NCBI GenBank assembly: GCA_019246575.1
Contig: JAFAQG010000929.1
Location: 1-6,068 of the forward strand
Length of the DNA stretch: 6,068 nucleotides
Reading direction: 5' to 3'
From: Acidobacteriaceae bacterium
Lineage (GTDB): Bacteria; Acidobacteriota; Terriglobia; Bryobacterales; Bryobacteraceae
Position 1 is the first letter of the stretch. Every line of letters begins with the position of its first letter. The notes beneath the pieces are model-generated. The model searched no databases and was not told where the DNA came from. It worked only from the letters and a program-made list of their open reading frames with translations. The translations under genes were made by a program, and so were the position numbers. Shown in pieces: positions 1-5,715 of the stretch.

Positions 1-256
1 AGATGATGACGACGGCCGGGCGCGACCCTGCTGGAAGCTCCTGGATATTCGACAGCGTCGCGAGACCATCCATGCCGGGCATCCAGATATCGAGCAGGAC
101 AGCTTCGTACGATTCGCGCGCCAGTTCAGCCAGGCATGCTTCTCCGCTATCGACGGCGGTGCACTGGTAGTTTTCGTCACTCAGGACGCCGCGCAACGAT
201 TGCCGGATGCTCGCTTCATCGTCGACGATGAGAATCTTGGGACCGCGGACCGGCAT
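1..256 (-). CDS. ntrX: NtrX-type response regulator, receiver domain (partial, 3' end outside window)
   Basis: Only the first 85 codons are present; the frame runs open through the left edge. They encode a CheY-like receiver domain. The acidic pocket is Asp12-Asp13 in ILIVDDE, and the phospho-acceptor is Asp56 in the block LLDIWMPGMDG, a wording typical of NtrX-family regulators. The ATG at 256-254 starts 6 nt after the kinase stop codon, and a weak Shine-Dalgarno-like GAAGG lies about 11 nt upstream inside the kinase's last codons, so translation is probably coupled. By family, the missing part should hold a sigma-54-interacting AAA+ domain and a Fis-type helix-turn-helix, making it an enhancer-binding activator; this cannot be seen here. 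The receiver call is firm. The NtrX assignment rests on the motif wording and on the adjacent NtrY-like kinase. Confidence 0.88.
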   Translation of the reverse strand, partial: MPVRGPKILIVDDEASIRQSLRGVLSDENYQCTAVDSGEACLAELARESYEAVLLDIWMPGMDGLATLSNIQELPAGSRPAVVII

Positions 257-262
257 GGCTTG

Positions 263-2362
263 TTAAGCCTTCAGAGTAGCGACAGTTGGCTCCGGCTCGG
301 TGGATGCGGGCACATCGGCCGGTGACGCCACATTCAACTCGACAATAAACCTGGTTCCAGTTGGTTGGTTATCTTCCACTCTTACTCTGCCGTGGTGCTC
401 ACTCACGATGCGGCTCACAATGGCGAGGCCGAGCCCGGTGCCGCGCGCCTTAGTCGAAAAGTAGGGTAGAAAGAGCTTTTCCTTATCGCTCGGGGATACG
501 CCGGGGCCGGTATCTATGACCGACAGTTCGACGATGTCGGACGAAGCTTGCCTGGTGGACACGAGCAGCATCCGGAACGGCTGATCGTGCATCGCTTCGG
601 CGGCATTGTCGACCAGGTTTACGATCACTCGTTTCATCTGTTCTTTATCGGCAAGGACGAGAGGCAGATTGCGCTCGAGCTCGACCTTCACGCTTATGCC
701 TTGCAGTCTGCCGGCAAACACCGCCATGGCGCTTTCGACAATCTCGTTGAGATCAGCGGGAGCGGGCTGCGCAGCGGGGAACCTGGACAAGCGGGAGAAC
801 TCGTCTACGAGCGACTTGACTGTCTGAACCTCCTGTTGAATGGTGTGCGTGCACTCTTCAAGAATGCTGCGGGTATCAGGCGTGACGGAAAGCCTTGAGA
901 TCTGCCGGGCGATACGATCGGCGCAGAGGGAGATTGGAGTGAGGGGGTTCTTGATCTCGTGCGCGACTCGTCTGGCGACCTCCTGCCACGCGCTTGCCTT
1001 TTGAGCGCGCAACAGATCGCTGGTGTCTTCGAGCACAAGCACGAACCCTCTTTGCTGTTCGAGCGCTGCAACCGTAACGGCGACGTGCAGTACGGACGAT
1101 TTTGTCTGTAATTCGAGCTGAGAAGCCGCGGTACCGGTTCTGCGCGCGCGCTTCAAGAGATACCGGAGCTCTGCGAGATGCTCGGGAGAAAACAAGTCGC
1201 CAAGCCGCTGGGCGGATGAGACGAGATGGGCGGGAAAAAACGCATTTAGGGCGCGATTAACGCGCTCGATGCGCTCATCTCCGGAAACGGAGATTACACC
1301 GCTGGGGATGCTCTCGAGAATGGCCTCTGTGAAGCGGCGGCGGGCCTCGAGCTCTCGCGCGTTGCTTTCGAGATCGCCGGTCATTTCGTTGAAGGCGCGG
1401 ACCAGGGTTGCGAGTTCATCCATAGCGTTCACGCGGACGCGGTAAGACAGATTGCCGGCTCGTACCTGTTGGGCTGCGCCCAGCAAAGCAGAAATGGGCA
1501 AGCTGATTTGACGTGAGAGCAGTTGCGCGGACCACGAGGCGAAGAACAGAACGAAGAGCGTGATGAGGCAAATCAGGCGGAAGTATGTGTCCTGATAGAT
1601 CTTTCTGCGCGCTGCGGCTACTTCGCCGTAGTGCTTGAGATTCTCCTCTTTTGCCGCGAGATCGCCGGCAGCAGCTTGGTCGGCCTTGACGGAGGCGACC
1701 GAAATTCGCCCGAGTTTTTTTGCTCCGTCCCACACGTCGGCTGCGGCATGGACAAGATGGGCAGGGGTCTTTTCAAACGCCTGGAACAGCAGCATCGGCG
1801 TTCCCGCGTCCGGTGTCAGGACCAGTTGCCGGATGCCGTGCGCGTTGCAAAAAGTCCTAAAAAATTGGGAATCGATATGTCCAGTCCGAACTGCATCCCG
1901 AGTTTGGGGAAGAAGGCCGATCAATTGGGCCTGAGCCTCTACGAGGTGCTGCGCCTGGCGCTCGTACGAGGTCCTGATTTCCCGCAAGTCTGCGAGATTT
2001 TTCTCGACCGGCCGGCTGAACCAGGCATCGAGGTGCCGGTTCAAGACATATACGCTGAAAACGACGTAGAAAAGCGTAGGCGCGAGCACTAGGGCAAGCG
2101 CCCCCACCAGCAGCTTCGAGCGGATGCGGGATCCCTCTTTATTGCGCTGCCGGTCGATATACACCTTCACGCCGGCGCGGAACAGCATGAAAGCGAGCGT
2201 GACGGTCAGAATGAAGATGAGGGTGGAAACGGCCCACAACACGACCGTTTCGCTGAGGTCCGAAGGCGAGTATTGGATCTTGAATGAGCCCTGCCAGATC
2301 ACGAGGGCAAGAAGAACGACAAAGCTCAGCGCGGCCGCAGCGAACGCGAGACGTCGGCGCAC
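263..2362 (-). CDS. ntrY: NtrY-type transmembrane sensor histidine kinase
   Basis: A 699-residue membrane kinase that should autophosphorylate on His468 and pass the phosphate to the regulator encoded just downstream. Hydrophobic segments lie near residues 5-23, 41-63, 83-107 and 262-280. Between the last two is a sensor region of about 150 residues (108-260) that I cannot match to a known ligand-binding fold. Then follow HAMP (about 281-335), a PAS-like domain (about 343-455), the H box with VARRVAHEIKNPLTP (His468), the N box NLVDNAAEAM (Asn586), G1 DTGPG (617-621), an F box FLPYFSTK and G2 GTGLGLAI (641-648), so all catalytic boxes are intact. Three N-terminal membrane segments plus HAMP-PAS-HisKA-HATPase is the NtrY layout. 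The start is a GTG without a good ribosome site; the only other candidate in the open frame upstream is a CTG at 2380. Nitrogen-related function is not shown, because NtrYX homologues also control respiration and envelope traits. Confidence 0.93.
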   Translation of the reverse strand: MRRRLAFAAAALSFVVLLALVIWQGSFKIQYSPSDLSETVVLWAVSTLIFILTVTLAFMLFRAGVKVYIDRQRNKEGSRIRSKLLVGALALVLAPTLFYVVFSVYVLNRHLDAWFSRPVEKNLADLREIRTSYERQAQHLVEAQAQLIGLLPQTRDAVRTGHIDSQFFRTFCNAHGIRQLVLTPDAGTPMLLFQAFEKTPAHLVHAAADVWDGAKKLGRISVASVKADQAAAGDLAAKEENLKHYGEVAAARRKIYQDTYFRLICLITLFVLFFASWSAQLLSRQISLPISALLGAAQQVRAGNLSYRVRVNAMDELATLVRAFNEMTGDLESNARELEARRRFTEAILESIPSGVISVSGDERIERVNRALNAFFPAHLVSSAQRLGDLFSPEHLAELRYLLKRARRTGTAASQLELQTKSSVLHVAVTVAALEQQRGFVLVLEDTSDLLRAQKASAWQEVARRVAHEIKNPLTPISLCADRIARQISRLSVTPDTRSILEECTHTIQQEVQTVKSLVDEFSRLSRFPAAQPAPADLNEIVESAMAVFAGRLQGISVKVELERNLPLVLADKEQMKRVIVNLVDNAAEAMHDQPFRMLLVSTRQASSDIVELSVIDTGPGVSPSDKEKLFLPYFSTKARGTGLGLAIVSRIVSEHHGRVRVEDNQPTGTRFIVELNVASPADVPASTEPEPTVATLKA

Positions 2363-2386
2363 ACTGCCATCGTAGCCCAGGTATGC

Positions 2387-2400
2387 CCGGAGGTATCCGG
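2387..2400 (-). other. small hairpin between pilZ and ntrY
   Basis: On the minus strand CCGGA-TACC-TCCGG forms a 5-bp perfect stem with a 4-nt loop, 16 nt after the pilZ stop and 24 nt before the kinase GTG. No T-run follows, so it is not a standard intrinsic terminator. It contains CCTCC, the reverse complement of a Shine-Dalgarno core. It could be an mRNA processing or attenuation element, or chance. Confidence 0.3.
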
Positions 2401-2416
2401 CGGTTATGGAAACGGG

Positions 2417-2761
2417 TTAACGGCTGAGCTGGCCGGGCCGGCTCTGCGTGCGGAACTCGTACTGCTGAATCTGAAGCGCCAACTGGCCTTTGGAATGGCG
2501 CGTGACCCTGCCCCGCGCGACCAGGTTCAGCAAGCAGCGTTCGTTCAGTTGCGCCGGCCAACTGATGGACAGTTCGAGACGAGTGCCCACCGGAAGCTCA
2601 TGGTCGGAGGTGAACAAAACGCCGGAACTGCTGATATTTAGAGTTTTACCGTTCCCCGCCAGAGTCTCAGAGCGCTGGTTCAAGGTTTTATACCGGACTT
2701 CCCGCTCGATCGGGAAGCGGCTCGAGCGACGCCGCTCAGAGGACCCGCCTACCTCCGACAC
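2417..2761 (-). CDS. PilZ domain protein, probable c-di-GMP receptor
   Basis: A stand-alone PilZ domain of 114 residues from this start. Both c-di-GMP-binding signatures are visible: RRSSR (RxxxR) near the N-terminus, followed by FPIEREVRY, and NISSSG ([D/N]xSxxG) about 30 residues later, at the start of the beta-barrel. There is no membrane segment or second domain, so it is probably a cytoplasmic adaptor that binds c-di-GMP and then a partner. The frame is open to a GTG at 2800 (127 residues). I prefer the GTG at 2761 because a strong AGGGAGG lies 9 nt upstream of it, and because the extra codons are AT-rich and use CTA, TTA and AGG, unlike the rest of the gene. It sits between rarA and the kinase gene and is in the same reading frame as the kinase. 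The domain call is firm; the partner and process are unknown. Confidence 0.88.
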   Translation of the reverse strand: MSEVGGSSERRRSSRFPIEREVRYKTLNQRSETLAGNGKTLNISSSGVLFTSDHELPVGTRLELSISWPAQLNERCLLNLVARGRVTRHSKGQLALQIQQYEFRTQSRPGQLSR

Positions 2762-2770
2762 ATCCACGTG

Positions 2771-2777
2771 CCTCCCT
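2771..2777 (-). promoter_or_regulatory. ribosome binding site deciding the pilZ start
   Basis: AGGGAGG on the minus strand, 9 nt before the GTG at 2761-2759 and only 3 nt before another in-frame GTG at 2767-2765. It is the strongest Shine-Dalgarno match I saw at any gene start in the window and favours the shorter PilZ protein. The outer GTG at 2800 has a weaker GGAG, also 9 nt upstream. Confidence 0.55.
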
Positions 2778-2788
2778 AAACTTAGAAA

Positions 2789-2794
2789 ATTATC
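2789..2794 (-). promoter_or_regulatory. possible -10 element upstream of pilZ
   Basis: GATAAT on the minus strand matches the bacterial -10 consensus at five of six positions, inside an AT-rich patch (2776-2794) in otherwise G+C-rich DNA. Transcription starting around 2782 would place AGGGAGG and the GTG at 2761 just downstream, which agrees with the shorter pilZ reading. I found no matching -35 at 16-18 bp, so this is tentative. Confidence 0.25.
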
Positions 2795-2825
2795 GGACAC
2801 GTGCCTCGACTCCGATCTTTACAGC

Positions 2826-4184
2826 TTAACAATTTACGCCTCCATCCCCACTCATCGGCGGGTTGGTGGAATGTTTCCGATTTTTTAGCCACTCTGCACG
2901 TTGCTGCAATTTCAGTTCAAATCCGCGGTCCGTTGGTTCGTAGAACGTCGTTCCGGCCAAAGGCTCAGGAAAACATTGCATATCGGTGACGGCGTCTTCC
3001 TCCGTATGGGCGTGTTTATACCCGGCGCCGTAACCCATGCGCTTCATCAGTGGTGTTGGCGCATTCCGGAGCTGTAGCGGAACAGGAAAGGCGACCGTCG
3101 TCTCGACCGTATGGGTCGCCCGGTTGAGCGCTTTGTAGGCCGCATCGGACTTCGGCGCCAAGGCCAGATAAAGAGTGAGCTGAGCCAGGGCTTGATCTCC
3201 CTCCGGCTCACCGAGAAAGTGTACGGTTTGCATACAGGCGATGGCGTGTTCCACCGCTTTCGGATCGGCCAAGCCTATATCTTCAATGGACATCCGGACA
3301 AGACGCCGTGCGAGGTAGAGACGGTCTTCCCCGGCATGCAGCATTCGCGCCAACCAGTACAAAGCGGCATCCGCGTCGCTCGAACGTACCGACTTATGCA
3401 GCGCGGAGATGAGGTTATAGTGCTCTTCGCCTGCCTTATCATAGAGCAGGACTTTTCGTTGCAGCGCATCGGCAACGATCTTGGAATCGATGACGCCCCG
3501 CTCCGCGGCCTGCGCCGTGAGCTCTAGCGTGTTGAGCGCGGCTCGCGCATCGCCGCTCGAGGCAACTGCGATCTCTTCCAGCAATTGGTCCGAAGTTTTT
3601 AGACCGAGATGCCCTAAGCCGCGCCCGGGAGTTTCGAGCGCGCGTTTCAGAAGCGTGATGATCTCAGAGGTCTCGAGAGCCCGGAGCGTATACACTTTGG
3701 TCCGGGAAAGCAGGGCGGAGACCACTTCGAAAGAAGGATTCTCGGTGGTGGCGCCGATGAGGACGACATCGCCCCGCTCGACATAAGGCAGGAAAGCGTC
3801 CTGCTGCGCTTTGTTAAACCGGTGTATTTCGTCGATGAACAGCACCGTGTGCCGGCCCAGGCGCCTCGCTTTTTCCGCATCGGCCATTACGGCCTTGATC
3901 TCCTTGATGCCGCTCAGGACAGCGCTGAACGGAATAAAATCGGCGCGGCTTTGCTGTGCCATCAAGGCGGCGAGTGTAGTTTTGCCTGAGCCCGGCGGAC
4001 CCCACAGAATAAGGGAGCTGAGTTGCCCTTTGTCGATTTGGAGGCGCAGCGGCTTGCCCTCACCAAGAATGTGTTCCTGCCCTATGAACTCGTCCAGGCT
4101 CCTGGGCCGCATGCGGTCGGCGAGGGGACGGCTTGGATCGTCCTCGTTTGCGCCCGGAAGTGGAAGTGTGTCGAAGAGGCTCAT
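2826..4184 (-). CDS. rarA: replication-associated recombination protein A (RarA/MgsA, AAA+ ATPase)
   Basis: 452 residues from this ATG, close to the usual length of about 445 for the family. RarA is a clamp-loader-like AAA+ ATPase acting at stalled replication forks with SSB and the recombination machinery. Visible in order: MRPRSLDEFIGQEH near residue 25; Walker A GPPGSGKT (62-69); Walker B LFIDEIHRFNKAQQDA (115-130), highly characteristic of RarA/WRNIP1; sensor 1 GATTENPSF (144-152); the arginine finger in ALLSR (Arg161); sensor 2 GDARAALN (211-218); then the RarA helical/tetramerisation region with SVRSSDADAALYWLARML and MSIEDIGLADP; and the C-terminal TFYEPTDRGFE. The ATG at 4184 lies 1 nt after the methyltransferase stop (TGA-G-ATG), implying coupled translation. 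A TTG at 4235 would add 17 unconvincing residues and overlap the upstream gene. All catalytic residues are present. Confidence 0.96.
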   Translation of the reverse strand: MSLFDTLPLPGANEDDPSRPLADRMRPRSLDEFIGQEHILGEGKPLRLQIDKGQLSSLILWGPPGSGKTTLAALMAQQSRADFIPFSAVLSGIKEIKAVMADAEKARRLGRHTVLFIDEIHRFNKAQQDAFLPYVERGDVVLIGATTENPSFEVVSALLSRTKVYTLRALETSEIITLLKRALETPGRGLGHLGLKTSDQLLEEIAVASSGDARAALNTLELTAQAAERGVIDSKIVADALQRKVLLYDKAGEEHYNLISALHKSVRSSDADAALYWLARMLHAGEDRLYLARRLVRMSIEDIGLADPKAVEHAIACMQTVHFLGEPEGDQALAQLTLYLALAPKSDAAYKALNRATHTVETTVAFPVPLQLRNAPTPLMKRMGYGAGYKHAHTEEDAVTDMQCFPEPLAGTTFYEPTDRGFELKLQQRAEWLKNRKHSTNPPMSGDGGVNC

Positions 4185-4185
4185 C

Positions 4186-4971
4186 TCAGCGGTTTGTTGG
4201 CGCCGATCGTTGACGGTTCGCTTCGTACAGCGCAATCGAGCATGCGACGGCTGCGTTCAAAGACTCGACTCTACTCACGGGTATGCGAAGCCGCACGGCC
4301 GAAGCAAGCAGCTCGTCCGATAATCCGACCCCTTCGCTCCCAACGCAGAACGCGCAGGGGATTGTCAGGTCCGCGCCGGTGAAGTCCCTGTCAGCGCGTC
4401 CGGTGAGGGCGTAAAGGGTCAGCCGCTGTTCTGACGCGATGGCGGTCAGTTCCCGCACTGAAACACGCTCCTGGAACGGCATTCTGAATAGAGACCCGGC
4501 GGCTCCGCGCAGAAACTTGCCATTCGATACCCGTACCGATCCGGTTGTGAGCACAATTCCAGTAGCCCCGAAGGCCTCAGCCGACCGGACCATGGTACCT
4601 GCATTGCCGGGGTCCTGGATACGGTCCAAGGCGATTAGCATTGTACGTCCGGCGATCAGATCATCCCAACTCCACTGGCGGGGTCTCAGCAGGGTCAGTA
4701 CGCCCTGTCCGGTCTCGGTTGCAGAAGCAGATTCAAACGCGTGATCCGAGATTTCGACCAGTTCGGCATCGGCCCGGCTTAGCAGATCGGCGTGCCGACG
4801 GCGAGCTTCCGGAGTGGTCAGCACCTTTTCGAGACGCCACTCGCTCCGCAATGCCTCTTCGAGCAGATGAGGTCCCTCCGCGACGATTAACCCGTCCTGT
4901 GTCGGACACCCCTCGGCGGCCGCCCGGCGCACGTCCTTCAGGAAGGGGTTGCGCGTGCTCGTGATTTGCAT
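4186..4971 (-). CDS. SpoU/TrmH-family RNA 2'-O-methyltransferase
   Basis: 261 residues; the family transfers a methyl group from S-adenosylmethionine to the 2'-OH of a ribose in tRNA or rRNA, using a trefoil-knot (SPOUT) fold and acting as a dimer. The N-terminal part (about 24-95, with LIVAEGPHLLEEAL) looks like a SpoU substrate-binding domain. The catalytic half shows motif 1 LDRIQDPGNAGTMVRSAEA (115-133, with Asn123 and Arg129), motif 2 FCVGSEGVGLS (208-218) and motif 3 IPVSRVESLNAAVACSIALYE (230-250). The motif 3 loop is one residue shorter than in E. coli TrmH and RlmB. I chose the ATG at 4971 because family members begin close to this point (ITSTRNPFLK); the ATG at 5025 would add 18 residues and leave only 18 bp to the divergent gene. 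It is the first gene of the minus-strand cluster. The RNA site modified cannot be told from sequence, so no symbol is given. Confidence 0.92.
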   Translation of the reverse strand: MQITSTRNPFLKDVRRAAAEGCPTQDGLIVAEGPHLLEEALRSEWRLEKVLTTPEARRRHADLLSRADAELVEISDHAFESASATETGQGVLTLLRPRQWSWDDLIAGRTMLIALDRIQDPGNAGTMVRSAEAFGATGIVLTTGSVRVSNGKFLRGAAGSLFRMPFQERVSVRELTAIASEQRLTLYALTGRADRDFTGADLTIPCAFCVGSEGVGLSDELLASAVRLRIPVSRVESLNAAVACSIALYEANRQRSAPTNR

Positions 4972-5043
4972 GATGGTAGAAAATTCGGAGCGGGCGTGGA
5001 CTAAGCTTTCAGTGGAACGATACATGCCAGTAGTCGTTTCGAC
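4972..5043. promoter_or_regulatory. divergent intergenic region, presumed promoters for both sides
   Basis: These 72 bp separate the methyltransferase start from the ydcF-like start, so promoters for the minus-strand cluster and the plus-strand gene should lie here or inside the ends. On the plus strand TGGACT (4997-5002) and GATACA (5019-5024) are 16 bp apart, a weak sigma-70-like pair. I saw no convincing minus-strand match, no operator-like palindrome, and no Shine-Dalgarno before the ATG at 5044. The role comes from position, not motif strength. Confidence 0.35.
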
Positions 5044-5634
5044 ATGAGGCGCGCTATTGCCGGCCTGTGTCTGGTGCTTTCGATCCTGCTCCTAGGCTAT
5101 CTGTTTTACCTGGCCAAGCAAATCGAGCGGCAATCGAACCGGGACGAAGCTCAGCAGGCCGATGTCATTATCATTCTGGGTGCGGCGGAGTACCACGGGC
5201 ATCCTTCGCCCGTGCTACAGGCACGTCTGAACCATGCATTGCTGCTGTATCTGAGGGGTTTCGCGCCTTATCTTCTGACGACCGGCGGCGCGGGCGGCGA
5301 TCCGCGTTATACAGAGGCCGAGGTCGCGCTCAATTATCTGATTGAGCATGGCGTTCCATCGGAAGCGATCCTCACGGATCCGGAGGGTTCCACCACGGCT
5401 CAGAGCGTGGATGCCGCGGCGGAGATTATGCACCGCATGGACCTACATTCGTGCATTGTGGTGAGCGATGGGTACCACATTTATCGTGTAAAACGGCTGC
5501 TCGAGGCTCAGGGGATAAAAGTGTACGGATCGCCGCGTCCGGCGGTCGGCGCACTGGGCGCTGCTGAAAGGCGATGGCTTTATGTCCGTCAGGCGGTTGG
5601 CTTTTTTCTGTGGCAGATGGGTATCAATATTTAG
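5044..5634 (+). CDS. YdcF/SanA/ElyC-family (DUF218) membrane-anchored protein
   Basis: 196 residues with one N-terminal hydrophobic segment (about 5-22) after MRR, which suggests a single anchor with the domain on the outer face of the membrane. The rest matches DUF218: ADVIIILGAA (39-48), a polar patch with PVLQARLNHALLLY (56-69), LLTTGGAGGDPRYTEAEVA (77-95), the conserved TAQSVDAAAE (118-127), and VVSDGYHIYRVKRLLEAQGI (139-158), including the DxxHxxR-like signature. Relatives include SanA (vancomycin sensitivity) and ElyC (envelope biogenesis and lipid-carrier metabolism) in E. coli, so an envelope role is a reasonable inference; the chemical activity is not known from sequence. There is no clear ribosome site before the ATG, and no alternative in-frame start nearby. 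It stands alone on its strand, facing away from the methyltransferase. Confidence 0.88.
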   Translation: MRRAIAGLCLVLSILLLGYLFYLAKQIERQSNRDEAQQADVIIILGAAEYHGHPSPVLQARLNHALLLYLRGFAPYLLTTGGAGGDPRYTEAEVALNYLIEHGVPSEAILTDPEGSTTAQSVDAAAEIMHRMDLHSCIVVSDGYHIYRVKRLLEAQGIKVYGSPRPAVGALGAAERRWLYVRQAVGFFLWQMGINI

Positions 5635-5715
5635 GCGCCGCCCGGATCTAGCGCTAGCTGGTTCTGCAGTGCAGGCGTTTCGATCTAATTTGGTGTTCTC
5701 TTTTAGCTCTATTAC
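5635..5715. other. convergent intergenic spacer with two short palindromes
   Basis: These 81 bp lie between the converging stops of the DUF218 gene and the dehydrogenase. They contain the perfect 10-bp palindrome CTAGCGCTAG (5648-5657) and the inverted repeat CTGCA-G-TGCAG (5664-5674). Neither forms a strong stem followed by a T-run, so no intrinsic terminator is evident on either strand. Confidence 0.4.

Larger units (their letters stand above)
2765..2807. repeat. 10-bp direct repeat CACGTGCCTC, two copies 33 bp apart
   Basis: CACGTGCCTC occurs exactly at 2765-2774 and again at 2798-2807, with a 33-bp period (11 codons). Each copy contains the palindrome CACGTG. On the coding strand each reads GAGGCACGTG and so carries an SD-like GAGG with an in-frame GTG. 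It may be a pair of protein-binding sites or a short duplication that doubled the translation start. Confidence 0.5.

Noticed and set aside
548..898. 116-residue plus-strand frame opposite the kinase catalytic domain
   Set aside because: Antisense to the HATPase and HisKA region, with no motif of its own.
1523..2092. 189-residue open frame on the plus strand opposite the kinase
   Set aside because: It lies fully antisense to a kinase gene with all domains intact, shows no recognisable motif, and is the kind of shadow frame expected in G+C-rich coding DNA.
2362..2420. Sigma-54 promoter upstream of the kinase, expected for an NtrX-linked operon
   Set aside because: No GG-N10-GC arrangement resembling TGGCAC-N5-TTGC was found in the pilZ-ntrY spacer.
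3111..3527. 138-residue plus-strand frame opposite the rarA C-terminal region
   Set aside because: It overlaps strongly conserved RarA sequence and has no independent support.
4185..4235. Longer RarA starting at TTG 4235
   Set aside because: The extra 17 residues do not resemble a RarA N-terminus, the codon is a weak start, and MSLFDTLP from the ATG at 4184 fits the family and the 1-nt junction.
3811..4323. 170-residue plus-strand frame opposite rarA and the methyltransferase
   Set aside because: It crosses the junction of two real genes on the other strand, and its Ser/Arg/Pro-rich composition is typical of a shadow frame.
4997..5024. Sigma-70 promoter for the DUF218 gene
   Set aside because: TGGACT and GATACA with 16 bp between them match only weakly, so I list only the intergenic region as presumed promoter space and do not call a promoter.
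5648..5674. Bidirectional terminator between the converging genes
   Set aside because: CTAGCGCTAG has no loop and CTGCA-G-TGCAG has a 1-nt loop; neither gives a stable stem followed by a T-run on either strand.
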